Shown piece by piece: positions 32,772 to 44,727 of a stretch of 64,000 nt of DNA. Under the pieces are notes generated by a model. That model saw nothing but the letters and a program-made list of their open reading frames with translations. It searched no databases and had not been told where the DNA came from. The first letter of the stretch is position 1, and every line of letters starts with the position of its first letter. The stretch spans positions 8,583,890 to 8,647,889 of the forward strand of contig JAUPFP010000002.1 in assembly GCA_036925085.1 (NCBI GenBank), given 5' to 3'. The position numbers and the translations under genes were made by a program. The DNA is from Brachycybe producta. Taxonomy: Eukaryota > Arthropoda > Diplopoda > Playtdesmida > Andrognathidae.

Positions 32772-33300
32772 TTTGTACAGTTTAAACTTTTTTCTGTAAC
32801 ACTTTTGTATGTGGTAGATGTTTAACTTTGTATGTTTAATAGAATGTAGAATAATTTGTTGAGTTTGGAACATTTTCTTAAAAAATATTTTTAGTTATTC
32901 GGGAATGTTGTAGTTTCAGAATGTTATGGGAATATATTATATAATAAACAATTTCAATAGAAAACGTATGTGTTCGTTGTGTTGTTGTATGTGAATAAAA
33001 AAATTGTAATAAAAAATTATTGATATCATTTAATTGAATTAGTTATACCACTAATTCGGAGCATTTTTTGACATGAACCCCAACCTGCATAAAAAAAAAC
33101 ATTTCAAAACGCTGATTTTGAACATACATGTACATAACGATACACTGCAATGGTCTTGAATTTACAAGCTGCATGTTCTATGACGTCACGGAGTGGTTCC
33201 GGGGAGCCTTTCCCTATTGGCTGAAAGTTATCAGCACACCTCTTATTCTACAAACATTGCTTCCTGCGTGACTTTCGTCACTTCCTGTCATGACAATATC
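32772..33300. other. Intergenic between SDR array and COMMD3
   Basis: Includes the 3' tail of the SDR gene, with AATAAA motifs near 32,943 and 32,994, and AT-rich sequence. No gene recognised. Confidence 0.4.
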
Positions 33301-33316
33301 CAATATGGCGTCGGAG
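33301..33316 (+). promoter_or_regulatory. YY1-like site in the COMMD3 promoter/5' UTR region
   Basis: CAATATGGCGTCGGAG resembles the YY1 consensus AANATGGCGGC that often sits at transcription starts of housekeeping genes. It lies about 155 bp before the COMMD3 ATG. A pyrimidine-rich TTTTTTCTTTTAG at about 33,396-33,408 could end a 5' UTR intron. Confidence 0.35.
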
Positions 33317-33459
33317 GTTTGCTTTTTTTTTTGTATATCTATTAAAACCGCATATTTTTGTTATTTAATAAAAAGTTTCTCATGTTTAATTGACGTTTTT
33401 TCTTTTAGTAATTCTGGATGTGAAGTATTTTACAAAAATTGAGCCGAATAAACGACAAG

Positions 33460-36400
33460 ATGGAATTGTCATCGGAAGTTTTGGATGGTTTGCAAACGGC
33501 CGGTGATCCGAATACGGTTGACGAGAAAAGTTTCGAAAGTCTCGTTCAGCTTGCTATTGAGAGTACGACCAACAAAGAAGATGACCTAAAAGCAATCGGT
33601 AAATATTCAGTGGTGGTTTTGAAATGTATGCCCACAATTCTTCAAAATAAGCAGGTGTATGCAGTGGTGTGTGAGTGAGGTATTTTTTCGATAGCAGCCG
33701 CTTAGCGTAATAGCCTCTTCGCAACGGATTGTGTGTGTAGCCCCCTTTTCGCCTTCTTTAGCACCTTTGGCGCAACCTATATAACACTTTCATGACCTTT
33801 GATTAGAGGGCTGTACGTGGCTGCTAACATCGCAGAAGAAAATATAAAGTAAATGTTTCTGGCAGGCGAAAATAATAAAATATGTAAATTTACATATTTT
33901 TGTGATTGATCACGGAAAGTTACACATTTTTTGCAAATAGTTTCGCTTTCATTAGGGTTTCAGTGGTATGGGTTTGCTTTCATCTTTTTTCAGGTTGGGG
34001 GGAAGATGAGAGAATCTCCCGGCAGTTATTTATTTATATGGGTTCATGAAGTTTTTGTTGTCTTTATGTTATATTCAAGTTGACCGTCAGGTTTTCGGAG
34101 TAGACAGTGCTTTGAAAAAGTTGGCTTTTTACGGATTGGTTACTCTGTTTGTCGAGTCCACAAAACATGGAGTCGATATCGGTGTTTTGCAGTATGTCGG
34201 AAACGGCCACGAGTCCAAAGTATAGCAGACCTTTGAGTCTAGTGTTTGTTTCTTTAATATTTCAGATCTGTTTTGGAAGAATCGAGGTTCTCGAAAGAAA
34301 AGATTGCAACTGTCACAAGATTTTATCAGGTGAAATGAATTATTAAGTTAAATGTGGCAGAAGTTCAAAGTAGTCGTTTTATGCAAACAGCTGATTTCCG
34401 AACTCTTGACTTATTTTGCTTTTCAGAAGAGCAACACTGAGAAGAAATGAAAGCCACGAAAAGCTTATTTTAAAAGATGTTTAAGCGATTGAGCTTGTAT
34501 CCTTCAAGTTTTTAAAACGCTTTAGTTTCTCTTGGTGCCCTCGTACACGAGCCACTTTTTAGTGGTCACTCGTGTGAACATGTGCCAACGATTTTCATAG
34601 CAATACATTGCCCATTGCCACAGCCGAAGCCACCTACAACGACATTTTGCAGTCGAACTCGACCACCAAAATGTGGTTCGTGTGACGAGGCTCTTAACGT
34701 TGCTCCTGAAAAACAGAATAATTATTGTCGAAGGGCGTTTCCACTTTAAAACCACTTTAATATGTATTTTCTTTACAGGAATCACGACCGAACATCGAAG
34801 ATCATTTAAAGAGGTGATCGGAGTTGATTTTACGGCCCCGCCGAGTGTCGAATTAGTTAAATAGAAATTGCCTGCCTCGTTTCAGTATATCATTCCATCT
34901 GCCGCATATTGTCGACGTGGACTGGCGGTTAGATTATTGTATAAAGGTATAATATTTTATTACATCATTTCCGTGATTGAGTTCACTTATACAAGAAAGA
35001 CGTTTAACAAGTTTTGTTTTTGTAGAGTGACAAGGTGGAGAAAATCGACAAACCGGTTTATTTGGTCACTTTAACAACAGAGGTGAGATAAAACGTTTAT
35101 TATGAATGATATCGTTGTGAAATTTGCCCTTTGTTTCAAATGAATCTTGAAATAGTCTTATAAGTTAATTCAATCTGGATTTAACAATCGTTTTGTTATA
35201 TCGCAGCTAGCATTGTTGTCCTCGTAATTCTTGCACTTTTGGGAACTTCTGAGGTCAATTGATTCCTCGTGAGGCCTTTTAAAGGCCTTTTTTTAGATTT
35301 TTTAATTTATGCAGTTCTAGTTCTTTAATAATTTTGTTGATTAAGGCTTTGCCGCGCACTATATCGGAACGGAACGAATCGGAATATTTTGATAATGATC
35401 CAATCCAAGCTAGTGTGCGGGACTTTTTTGAAATGCTTGTTATGAAAGTATTCCGATTCGTTCCGTTCCGATATAGTGTGCCGCAAGCTTTAAAGAAGCA
35501 TCTCGAGACTTTTTGAAGCTTATCTCTGACATTCGATTGTATCTTTTGTTTTAAGAGTGGCGATTTCAACGAACCGGAAAAGATTACGTTATATTGTTCA
35601 CTGGACCAACTCCAGGCAAGTCGTTTTTCTTTATAGAATTTCTTTCTGAAATACAGTCAACAAACTCATTGTCGTCAGTTTGATGTAAACTTTTTTGTTA
35701 GGTAATTAATTGCAAGTTTGCACACTTGCTTCATGATAGCCTCTAAACAGTCTCGTTGATTGATAAACTTGTGCTTCTTTTTGTCTTAATGATTGCTAAC
35801 TGTGAGATAAGTCAAAGGTAGTGCTAAAACGCATCCATGAAACATCTTATCAAAAGTTGAGTTTAAGGATGACTTAGCGATCAATCAATTAGAATGTATT
35901 AACAACTAATATCAGCTGCTACAAGGGCGATTTACATGCAAAATTTGGCATGTTGTTGTTCATCTATAACAGGCGTTTGTGGCTGCTTTCAAAGCGAGCC
36001 TTAAAAACACTCCATATTTAGATCTTAAAGCTAGTATCCGACTGTGCCCTTACCTGGCTAATATTATTCTCCTAAACCTCGTTTGATTTGCCAATCGGTC
36101 AAATTAGTGTGTCGAATTTTATTTTGCAATATTTTTAGATCCAACAATAAAATTTGACGAAATGTTTTTTTGTTCTTGTTGGTGTAATATTCAGTCTGAG
36201 AGAATTACAGATATGCATTCAGATTAGTAAAATTCCGGTAAAATTACTTCCAGATTGTAGCCTTAAATTTTCTAAAAAAGTGTCTTCAATTTAAACAACT
36301 TGTTTCAGTTTTTTGGGGTGTGACGACAAAGTGTAAGTGTAATGAATAAAACTTGTTCAAACAGTTAATTTCTTAAAATTTTCAATTTGAGCAATGAAAT

Positions 36401-39400
36401 TTAGCAAATGTTACTTTTGCCTCACCTGTGGCTACTACGAAAAATAGGTTTCCACCTGTCGGTTAGATAATCACGTTCCTTATCTGTCTGATTGGTTTTA
36501 AGATGAGCTAGCGTCATTTCATGTTTTGCTCATCGCTGTCATCGACAAAATTGTTATGGTTTTTTCTCTCTCCTGTTTGCTCTATGCGGCCGATTGACGA
36601 CTTCTACGTCAATGCCTATTTGGGCAATTCATTTGTAGCTCAGAAGCCATCGTTTACGTATTTATCTTTTTATGAAGGCATAGCTCATATTTTTTATCAG
36701 GGTTGGAAAAAATCATGATTTTTTTAAAAAAAATCAAAAATCGTGATTTTTTTGATTAAATCGCGATTTTTTTGATTAAATCACAGTTTTTAGTTTTTGT
36801 AACTTAATAAAAATAATAGGAATACAAAATAATGAAAGAAGTTACAAAATAAAACTTACAAAAGTGATAAATTATTCAAGTTTTTTGTTAAAAAACAAAG
36901 AAACGGGAAGAAGTCAAAGAAATCAAAATACAAAATTTTACAAATACTGAAAAAAAACAACAACTACAAATTGACTTAGTATTTACGTTGAGTATTAGCA
37001 CATCAAAGTGGTTTCAAAATTTCAAATGTATTCATTGTAAGCGTGTGGCTGTAGAAACATTTCTGCAACTTATTTCTTTTTTGTTGTTCAACATTTTAAA
37101 GACCGTCACCAACTTTCCTGCAGTTGATGCAATTGCAGTGTGAAGTTGGGACACAATGTCTATAACTTCTTTTGGAAGTTGATTGATCCCTGTAGTGTTG
37201 CCACCAAGATAAAGGTGTAACACTTACTTGTGCTGGAGTCATTACTTTGTTCTAACTATTTTTCACTGCTTTTCTTATGACAGTGGCAGAAGCTCTATCA
37301 TTTTCTTGACACACCTCTTCCATTTCATCTAACAAATTTTTTTATATCTCCACAACTTCACTAATTGTACAGCTATCCATCTGAATTTAAAACATGATTT
37401 AATCAATGATTTTAACTCAGTGATTTAATCATGATTTAATCATTTGATTTAATCAAAATGATTAAATCATGCCAACCCTGTTTTTTATCACACGCCTACT
37501 TTCAACCGTTGAGAGATTCTTCTTGATTAAGAATGTGTGGTATACATACACATTTTGGGAATACTTTCGTTTGTCCCAAAACGTACAGTCAAACTTTTGA
37601 CTAAACATTTGTGCGAAATCTAGCAGTTGTTTTATCTGCGGGGAGCGATGGGAGCAATTTGCTCTCGTCGCCAGTCTTTTATTTTCATGTTTTCTGATTT
37701 ATAGTTAATAATTTTATATTAATTAGTAAGGTGTAACCGAGGAAAAAAGAAATGCACTTTTAGGAAAATAAAAGGGACTTCGTTTGAGTTTTGATAAGGC
37801 TGTATTAGATGCTAATTTCACCTCTGAATTCTAGCCTCTCTCACCAGGTTCTGCGGCTGAAAAACGAATTTTTTCTAGTTTATTTATGGATTTTTATTTG
37901 AAAAAATAAAAACATTGTGGGCGGGCGGGCGCACTTAAGATTTTTGTTCCCGGCGTCAAAAGCCTAGCCATGCCGCCAAAACCTGGACTATATATCCTGT
38001 GTAAATAGTTAATAAACGTTTTTTTTAAAACCTCTTTATTTACGATTCATTATTCATTTTGTGCATACCCGAACCAAAATAATTTTCAACGTAGGTGGGA
38101 TTTAATTTCGACAGAAAATAAAAATAGTAAGAATCGTTTGGATAATAAACTTCGGAACTTCTTGAAACTGTTCCTTTAATTAGAACTGCAGCGGCTTCGT
38201 TCACTAACCCACTTTGTAAAAAATGTGACTGTTTCAACTGATCTGCATAAAATTCATTGGCAAAATCAGTTCCAATGTAGCCCAAGACAGCGAATGTCAC
38301 AGACACTTCCACTCCTTTGTGCTTTAGTTCTTGTCGAAAAGCTGTAAAGAAGCCCTCAACTCCCGCTTTCCACATGGAATGGGCCGAAAGATATGCAAAG
38401 CCGATTTTAGCACAAATTGAACTAACAATGCCAATGCTACCTTTACTAGCTGTCAGCATGGGAAGACATTTAGATGCAATGTCCATATAGGCGACCAAGT
38501 TCGTTTCCAATATTTGGCGTACGTATTGCATATCTTCGGCATTTCCGATCCATTCTTTAGTGCGTTCTATGCCGTGGTTTAGAATGAGGTGATCTAATCC
38601 TCCGAGAAGCTTTTCGGTATGACAAACTAGTTTTTGACGATCTTCTTCTTTTCCCATATCGGCCACGACGTATTCTACCTTTTCGGCTCCTAGCTCTTTA
38701 CACTTTGTAGCCACTTTTTGTAACAGTTCTTTGCGTCTTGCAGTAATTACTATCTGAGCACCCATCTTAGAATATTGATACGCGAACCCTTCACCAATAC
38801 CTGAAGACGACCCAGTGATAAGAACTCGTTTACCACGGACCGATTTTGGATCGAATGTGTCTCGATTGTAGAACAGAATAAATAACGTTGCTACCGCAAC
38901 TACTAGCATGTATACGAGAATCATTGTTGAAATCTCCCAGGAAATGAAACTTCTTTTTTATGGATATACTATTTTTATAAAACATGTTCAACATATTTAT
39001 GCTTTTTTTTTATTAATATTTTATTTATAAACCATAATTAAAATAAAATATGAATAAAAATGTATGAGTATTTTGAACATATTATTAAAATAGTATATCC
39101 ATAAATGTAAAAGTGAAGAAAAAACACTTATATTTATATTGGCTTCATGGGCCAATAGATAATGATGGGACCACAGTAATAAATCACGTAAAAGGGACAC
39201 TTAAAACAATTCTCCGTTTGCACAGCTATAACTTTGATAAGTCAATTGAAACCGGTCTAACAATCCTTTTGTTTTACCACCCCCCTCTCCCTTGTGTGTT
39301 TCATAATGAAATTTATTTCTGATCGTTTGAAAAAGGGCCATAAAAATTATTTTGTGAGCGACTCATAACGTTTCACAATCTTCAATCCCCCCCCCCCCCC

Positions 39401-42400
39401 CGAGTAAACCAGACGAAAAGTGCTTCAATATAGACGTAAATCCAAGACCCATAACAAGACGATGAAATAAAAATACTCGGCAGGGCCGTAACTATAGTGA
39501 GTTTTGTTGGTCCTCTGGATCAGGGCGCCTGTCTTCCAAGGGGTGATTTAAAATTTCTTTGAAGAATTTTTGTATTGGCAAAAATGTTTTTTTTTTTTAA
39601 AGAAATAAGTCAAATTATGCAACTTTTCACAGATTATGCAATTTGTGCGTTTTTATGCATGTCTATTTTTGATTAAATCTGATTATTTTTGCACATAATT
39701 ATGGTATCATTATATACATCAAAAGGGGTTGGAGCTCTCGTTATGTGTTTAGTACGATTTATGCAAACTGTTGGCCATATTAATTAACCTAAAAGTACCT
39801 TTGACTTTGAAATTTACATTTTCAGCATGGGGTAGCTGTGATTAAAATCATAAATCAAAATTAAATTAATGACTTTTTTTAAAAAAATGAACTGCGTAAA
39901 AGTTATGTCCATTGAGGTTTAGTGTTGGCTTAACTAGCTATACTAGTTTTGTTCTACTATCCGGACACGCTCGATCCGGAATCGGTTCGCGGTAAACGAG
40001 TCCTTTTCACTGGATCGTATTTGGGTATTGGTGAAGAAACAACGTATCAATATTCTAAGATAGGTTCTCACGTAGGTTATTACTGGAAGACGCAAAGAAA
40101 TGTCACAAAAAGTGTCTACAAAGTGAAAAGAGGTAGTTGTGGCAAAGGTGCAATACGTCGTGGGCGATTGGGCGTTTTATGGATTTCTATTGTGGATTAA
40201 ATCTGATTATTATTGCACGCAGGGTATCATTATGTACAGACATGCACTGGCCCGAGCGGCAAGGCAGAAAATGCTGTGTGCGCCGGTGTCACAAACATTC
40301 TCTTTTATACACTGCCTAATGGTTAGGCTTGCTTCCTGTGGAAGACGTGTTTTCCTTCGTATAGGATAGTCCTGGTCTGAGGACTGTTCTCCACAAAGGA
40401 GGAAAGGTGCCAAGCGCCTACTAATAGTGCCTGTAACATATGTTTAAGAATATGTATTTGGCAAACGATAACACCTACACTTTTTTGTAGTTTAAGCTAA
40501 TAGGGCATGCAATCCCGGGATCCCGGACGAACTTTTGATGCCAAAATCTCGTGACTGGATTTGCCAAAAAAACCCGCAATTTGTAGGATTTTTGAAAACT
40601 GAAGTTTTTCTCAAGAATATATGCTGTATAGTCTGTAGGCAAGAGTTGTTTACACTTTAAAACCACATTAAATATACTTGGGTTCCAATAGCCTTATTAA
40701 TTGATGGACATCTGTTATTAGTCCTATTTATATTAAATTAATTATATTAATTTTATATTCAATGTAAGGAAATGAATAGAAAGCTTAAAAATTAGAATAT
40801 TTTCATTGGGTTTAGACTAGTTAGAATAGAATTACCTCGTATTTAATAGTAAATAACAAAGTGAACCTTTGAAGGTATTTAAAACATTTGTTAAATTACT
40901 TTTAAGTGTGGTAATACAACCAGTAAATAACTTTTTTGCATAATTTTACTAAAGTATTTTAATTTAGCATCAATTTATTTGATTTAAATCTGAATGTAGT
41001 TTGAAAGTGTAAATGCCAATCTGTCTTTTCAGATAAGAAATAAAGAGGACCTTTGAATTTGTTTTAGAAACTAGAAGGGTAGCTCAGTCACTTAGATATT
41101 TTCATGTTTGATATCATCAATTTTTATAGATACAAATGTTTATTACCTTATTTAATATTTTTTCAAAGTGTGACCCCAAAAATCGCGGAATCCTGGGATT
41201 TAAGGTTTTTGATCCCAAAAATCCCGCGATTGCTCAAACCCTCCGGGATTGCATCCCCTAGTTGCTGACAACATAACTAAATGTGTGTGTACAATATTTG
41301 AACTATATTAGTTGAAAATTAAAAACGTTATTTGAAAAACAATGAGACAAGAGCCTCTCGAAATTGTGAAGGTTGCTGTAATGGTCTGGAAACTGCGTTG
41401 TGAGGCCTTCTCGAGGACTTTCTCTAAACTGGAATGCCTCTAGGAGCCTCTCGAAACTGTGAAGTCCTTTATGCATATAAGCGCCAATGGCAGATATTGT
41501 CAACCAACGATTTTGTAGCCAGTATGTGACTGATTATGTACACAGTGTGGGTGGTAAAAAATAATTATGTATTAGTGCATTTTATGCAAACAAATTTTTA
41601 TTTTCGTTATGGGGCAGCTGTAGGTAAAATAAATCATAAATCAAAATGATGTGAATAGCATATTTTTTTTGAATAAAAAGTGTAACTGTTGTATCCATAA
41701 GGATGATGTCCCATTTTTTTGGGCGATTTCAGCGATAGTATTCAAATTTCTACCAGTAGTTGCAATAGCTATGCTAGTTGTTCTGTTCTACTATCCGAAG
41801 ACGTTCGATCCGAAATCGGTCCGAGGTAAACGAGTCCTTATCACTGGGTCGTCTTCGGGTATTGGTGAACAGATAGCGTATCAATATTCGAAGATGGGTG
41901 CTCAGATAGTAATTACTGCAAGACGCGAAGAAATGTTACAAAAAGTGGCCGCAAAGTGTAGAGAGCTAGGTGCCGAAAAGGTAGGATACGTCGTGGCCGA
42001 TATGGGAAACGAAGATCGTCACAGACTCGTTTGTGATACCGAAAAGGTTCTTGGAGGATTCGATTATCTCATTCTAGACCACGGTATCGAATTCTATAAC
42101 GACTGGGTCGGAAATTCCGAGGATATGGAAACTAACTTGACATGGACATTGCATCTAAATGTCTTCCGATGCTGACGGCCAGTAAAGGTAGCATTGGCGT
42201 TGTTAGTTCTATTAGTGCTAAAATCGGCTTGGCGTATATGTCGACTCATTCCATGTGGAAATCTTCAGTCAACGGATTTTTTACGGCTTTTCGGCAAGAA
42301 CTGAAGCATAAAGGAATTGAAGTGTCCGTGACATTTGTTATTCTGGGCTATATTGGAACTCAAGGTGCCGTTGACGTTTATGATGATAGTTTTAAGAATC

Positions 42401-44314
42401 AAGATTTTGCGCGACTTGGATCAGCGGAGGAAGCTGCGGCAGTTATACTGAAAGGGACAGTTTCAAGAAGTTCCGAAGTTTATTATCCAAACGATTCTTA
42501 CTATTATGCTTTTTTGTCGAAATTTTTTCCTGAGTACACGGAAGATTATATTGGTTCAAATATGCACAAAATGAAACATGGATTGTAAATAAAGAAATTC
42601 TAAAGATGTTTACTTTAAAAAAAATATTTCTTCAATGCAGTGGCGTAGCTAGGCTTGGTTGCGTCCCCCCCCCCCCCCCCCCGCCGTGTAAAACTTTGCG
42701 CCCCCCCCCCGCCGTGTAAAACTTTGCGCCCCCCCCCCCGAGCTGCTTAAAACGTTGCGCTCCCTGTAAGTCCTCCTCCACTTAGCCTCGTACTGGGGGG
42801 GGGGGCTATTTTGACGAACGGCGGTTCAATAGTAACAGAAGCTTGTTGCAGGGGGCCTTGGGGGTGCAGCCCCCCATTTTTTTTATAGTTATTACATCAA
42901 ATTTGTCCATTTTTCCGACCGTTCCTTCCATTGAACAAATTAGGGAACAATCGGAACAATGGACTCATTTGATTTAATAATTCTTAAAAAAAAAAAAAAA
43001 GTCGGGTTCTGCGCCCCCCAGACCCCCTGCAACAACTTAATTTTACTAAACCAAACCTTCGGACTGTTCCTAATATTTTTCCGACTGTCCGTACCGTTGT
43101 TCGGACCATTCCGCTGTTCATCAAACTAGTACCCCCTAAAAAATTTCTATGCACAATAAACGAAATGAAATTCGATTTATTTTCGAAAATAACTGAATAA
43201 ATTAAGCGAGTGATTCAGAATCACTTGTTTAATTTATTCAATTATTTTTGAAAATACATCGACTTTCATTTCGTTTTTTGCGCCCGCAAACCTCCTGCGG
43301 GCCCTCCCCCCGCAGTTGCGGGTCTGGCGGTTCCCTAGCTGCGCCCCTGCTTCAATGCACACTTTTACGCAAATTCCTTTTGTATGTATGCCCTACTAGC
43401 TTTAGTGCCCCGGCTTTGCATGCAGACACGTTTCATACAATAAATTATCAAATGTCTATAACTCATGAAGGGAACGACATGACGATTTGAAATAGACATC
43501 GGCAGCAGAATGTCCTGTAAACGTTTCAGTGTGCTACGCTGTGCCGTTTGTGACATTGCGATGCTTCGAACATACAAACAGAATGGGAAACTTTTAGAAA
43601 TATGGTATAGATTTATACACTAGAACTGTAAACTGAGGCTAGACGAGTGAGGCCCATGCACATGGCCTCGAGCGCAAAGCTGAGGACGCGAAAATTGATG
43701 CGCAAAATCAAGGAGGCGTCAGTTTTATTTTTGCCTCGGGCACGAGATTACCTTCTGGCATCTGGGCTGCAAAGGAATTGGGCGAAGTAGCGTTGATGTA
43801 GAAGTCGTAAGAATTTTTCGATGGCGCCGGTAAGCAAAAGAGGAAATGACCTCCGCTCTCATTTTAAGACAAATGGGACTGATAAGGAATGTGATGGTTT
43901 AACCGATTGGCAAATCGTAGATATAAGCAAAGTGTTGAATCAGCTCCGTAATGGCATAGTCGGATATATTTTATGGTTTTTCGACAAAGCATCTTATAAT
44001 ACTGGAATTATGCTGCCTTTTGGCTGTTGTCTCATTGCGACATGCCATCAAGATACGACTGGTTACAGAGCAATACAATAGAATGTTGAATAGTCGCGGA
44101 TCCGAGTAATCCAGACAAAAAAAAAAGTTTTAGAATATTGGAGGTTAGATGAAAACAAACTTAAAATTTAAACTGTAAAGAAATTGAACTACTTGGGAAG
44201 TTGACTTAATTATTATAATATATTAATAAGATAGGTTTTAATCTTTTATTGCAGGATTTAGTAAGTAAACTAAAAGATGCCGTAAAATGTTTGGAGCGTA
44301 TTAGCCAAAAATAA
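33460..44314 (+). CDS. COMMD3: COMM domain-containing protein 3, eight exons
   Basis: Exons: 33460-33598, 34104-34191, 34266-34329, 34779-34813, 34886-34946, 35026-35082, 35556-35615 and 44255-44314. They sum to 564 nt, phases agree at each junction, and the product is 187 residues (human 195). The protein opens MELSSEVLDGLQ (human MELSESVQKGFQ). It has HLPHIVDVDWRLDY, where human has SLPHITDVSWRLEY, marking the start of the COMM domain, and ends DLVSKLKDAVKCLERISQK. COMMD3 is a subunit of the Commander endosomal recycling complex with CCDC22/CCDC93 and the retriever trimer. Introns 1-6 are 72-505 bp, but intron 7 is 8.6 kb, starts with a GC donor (CAG|GCAAGT) and contains SDR genes. The exon 1/2 junction is placed by homology. 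Confidence 0.93.
35616..36689. other. Start of COMMD3 intron 7, no gene recognised
   Basis: AT-rich intronic sequence downstream of the GC donor. No exon or ordered repeat was found before the MITE at 36,698. Confidence 0.4.
36698..37480. mobile_element. hAT-type element, CAGGGTTGG termini, 8-bp target duplication
   Basis: Begins CAGGGTTGGAAAAAATCATG and ends CATGCCAACCCTG, with AAATCATGATTT-rich sub-terminal blocks. TTTTTTAT is duplicated exactly on both sides (36,690-36,697 and 37,481-37,488). The interior has a 63-codon reverse open frame (37,032-37,223) that could be a remnant of a carried gene, but I cannot identify it. Confidence 0.85.
37489..38039. other. Intronic sequence, no gene recognised
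   Basis: Includes the segment downstream of the reverse-strand SDR gene. No further feature supported. Confidence 0.35.
38040..38924 (-). CDS. 11-beta-HSD1-like SDR, HSMWK clade, on the opposite strand inside a COMMD3 intron
   Basis: Single-exon, 294 residues, anchor at residues 4-19. TGSSSGIG (38-45) and TARR are intact, with Asn142 and Ser169. His182 replaces the catalytic Tyr (HSMWK) and Lys186 is kept. It is closest to the 28.7-kb gene and to the pair at 41.7 and 46.0 kb. It is the only SDR of the cluster on this strand. It lies wholly within COMMD3 intron 7, antisense to COMMD3. On its coding strand TAA runs into ATAAAG, the same stop/poly(A) overlap as its relatives. A TATAAAAA box lies about 50-60 bp upstream of the ATG. 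Confidence 0.9.
   Translation of the reverse strand: MILVYMLVVAVATLFILFYNRDTFDPKSVRGKRVLITGSSSGIGEGFAYQYSKMGAQIVITARRKELLQKVATKCKELGAEKVEYVVADMGKEEDRQKLVCHTEKLLGGLDHLILNHGIERTKEWIGNAEDMQYVRQILETNLVAYMDIASKCLPMLTASKGSIGIVSSICAKIGFAYLSAHSMWKAGVEGFFTAFRQELKHKGVEVSVTFAVLGYIGTDFANEFYADQLKQSHFLQSGLVNEAAAVLIKGTVSRSSEVYYPNDSYYFYFLSKLNPTYVENYFGSGMHKMNNES
38958..39106. repeat. AT-rich inverted repeat upstream of the reverse-strand SDR
   Basis: TATGGATATACTATTTTTAT on the left is mirrored by TTAAAATAGTATATCCATAA on the right, with GTTCAACATAT and ATGTTTTGAAC-like blocks just inside. It covers the likely promoter of the reverse-strand gene. Confidence 0.55.
39107..39924. other. Intronic sequence with an upstream duplication relic
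   Basis: 39,740-39,870 resembles the stretch upstream of the SDR gene at 46.0 kb (GTTTAGT, GCAAACTGTTGGCCA, CTAAAAGTA, CATAAATCAAAAT). The pseudogene at 39.93 kb and its 5' flank therefore belong to the same duplication series. Confidence 0.5.
39925..40175 (+). pseudogene. 5' fragment of an HSMWK-clade SDR gene
   Basis: Reads as the anchor end and first third of the family: FYYPDTLDPESVRGKRVLFT, then GSYLGIGEE and YQYSKIGS. It then loses frame at the TARR region (TTATTACTGGAAGACGC matches GTACTTACTGGAAGACGC of the 46.0-kb gene) and stops matching after GTGGGCGATTGGG. The start codon region is also gone. It is a truncated, frameshifted duplicate in the COMMD3 intron. Confidence 0.8.
40501..41260. 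mobile_element. Element with TAGGG(G/C)ATGCAATCCCGG termini
   Basis: Left end TAGGGCATGCAATCCCGGG and right end CCGGGATTGCATCCCCTA are inverted. The interior repeats ATCCCGGGATCCCGG-like and GATCCCAAAAATCCCGCG phrases near each end and contains part of an R1 repeat (near 41,030-41,110). No transposase was seen and the target duplication is unclear. Confidence 0.65.
41731..42588 (+). pseudogene. SDR pseudogene of the HSMWK clade (copy X)
   Basis: Almost the same sequence as the intact gene at 45,976-46,860, but broken. The ATGGCT start of that gene reads ATAGTA here. A codon is missing in the NEEERH region. A 21-bp in-frame piece is gone after GAGGATATG, and 7 bp are gone just before ATGGACATTGC, shifting the frame. 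LNH has also become LDH. Both halves are otherwise open and keep HSMWK, so decay is recent. TAA is followed by ATAAAG as in its relatives. Confidence 0.88.
42638..43349. mobile_element. hAT-type MITE, copy B, with a visible empty site in the paralogue
   Basis: Begins CAGTGGCGTAGCTAGG and ends CCTAGCTGCGCCCCTG. CTTCAATG is duplicated on both sides (42,630-42,637 and 43,350-43,357). It has the same internal hairpins as copy A at 30.5 kb. The duplicated segment has the unoccupied site (GCTGCAATGCACAC near 46,892), so the insertion postdates the duplication. Confidence 0.9.
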
Positions 44315-44727
44315 TAACCAGATACTTTCGTTGGACATAAAAACTTTTTAATCGTTTCTATGGTAAAAGTATTAATTAATTATATTTGAATAGTTAATAT
44401 GATGAATAGCTCATTTTTTCCCTTTAGTCGTGCGACTTAATTAATTATACATTAAAACTTTTTCTTTTCTGAAAATTATTTATGCCTTTTTGATGATCAC
44501 AGTGTTTTTCAAAAAATTCATTACAAGAATAATTATCATACGTGAAGAGTATTTTTTGAAGTGGAAGTGTAATGTATTTAAGTAGTCATTAGTCTAAATG
44601 TGTTTTAGGGAAAGTGTCCCTTTAGGGCAAATGTCTTCCATCTTGTAATACGTCACAAATCAGAATTCACTTTTACTAGAAGACTTGTAGTTTTGAGAAA
44701 CAAAGGCGCAGTATACAACTTTTTTTG

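Larger units (their letters stand above)
41340..44600 (+). repeat. Segmental duplication, copy X
   Basis: Aligns in order with 45,350-47,880. Shared pieces include a shared 5' block (GGAATGCCTCTAGG), the SDR coding region, a 3' block with CTGCCTTTTGGCTGT, and the COMMD3 terminal exon with its flank (ACTTTCGTTGGACATAAA). Copy X carries the MITE at 42,638, which copy Y lacks. Confidence 0.85.

Noticed and set aside
43821-44081. 86-codon open frame downstream of copy X MITE
   Set aside because: Its counterpart in the duplicated segment is not open and no domain is recognised; possibly a decayed transposase piece, but not supportable.
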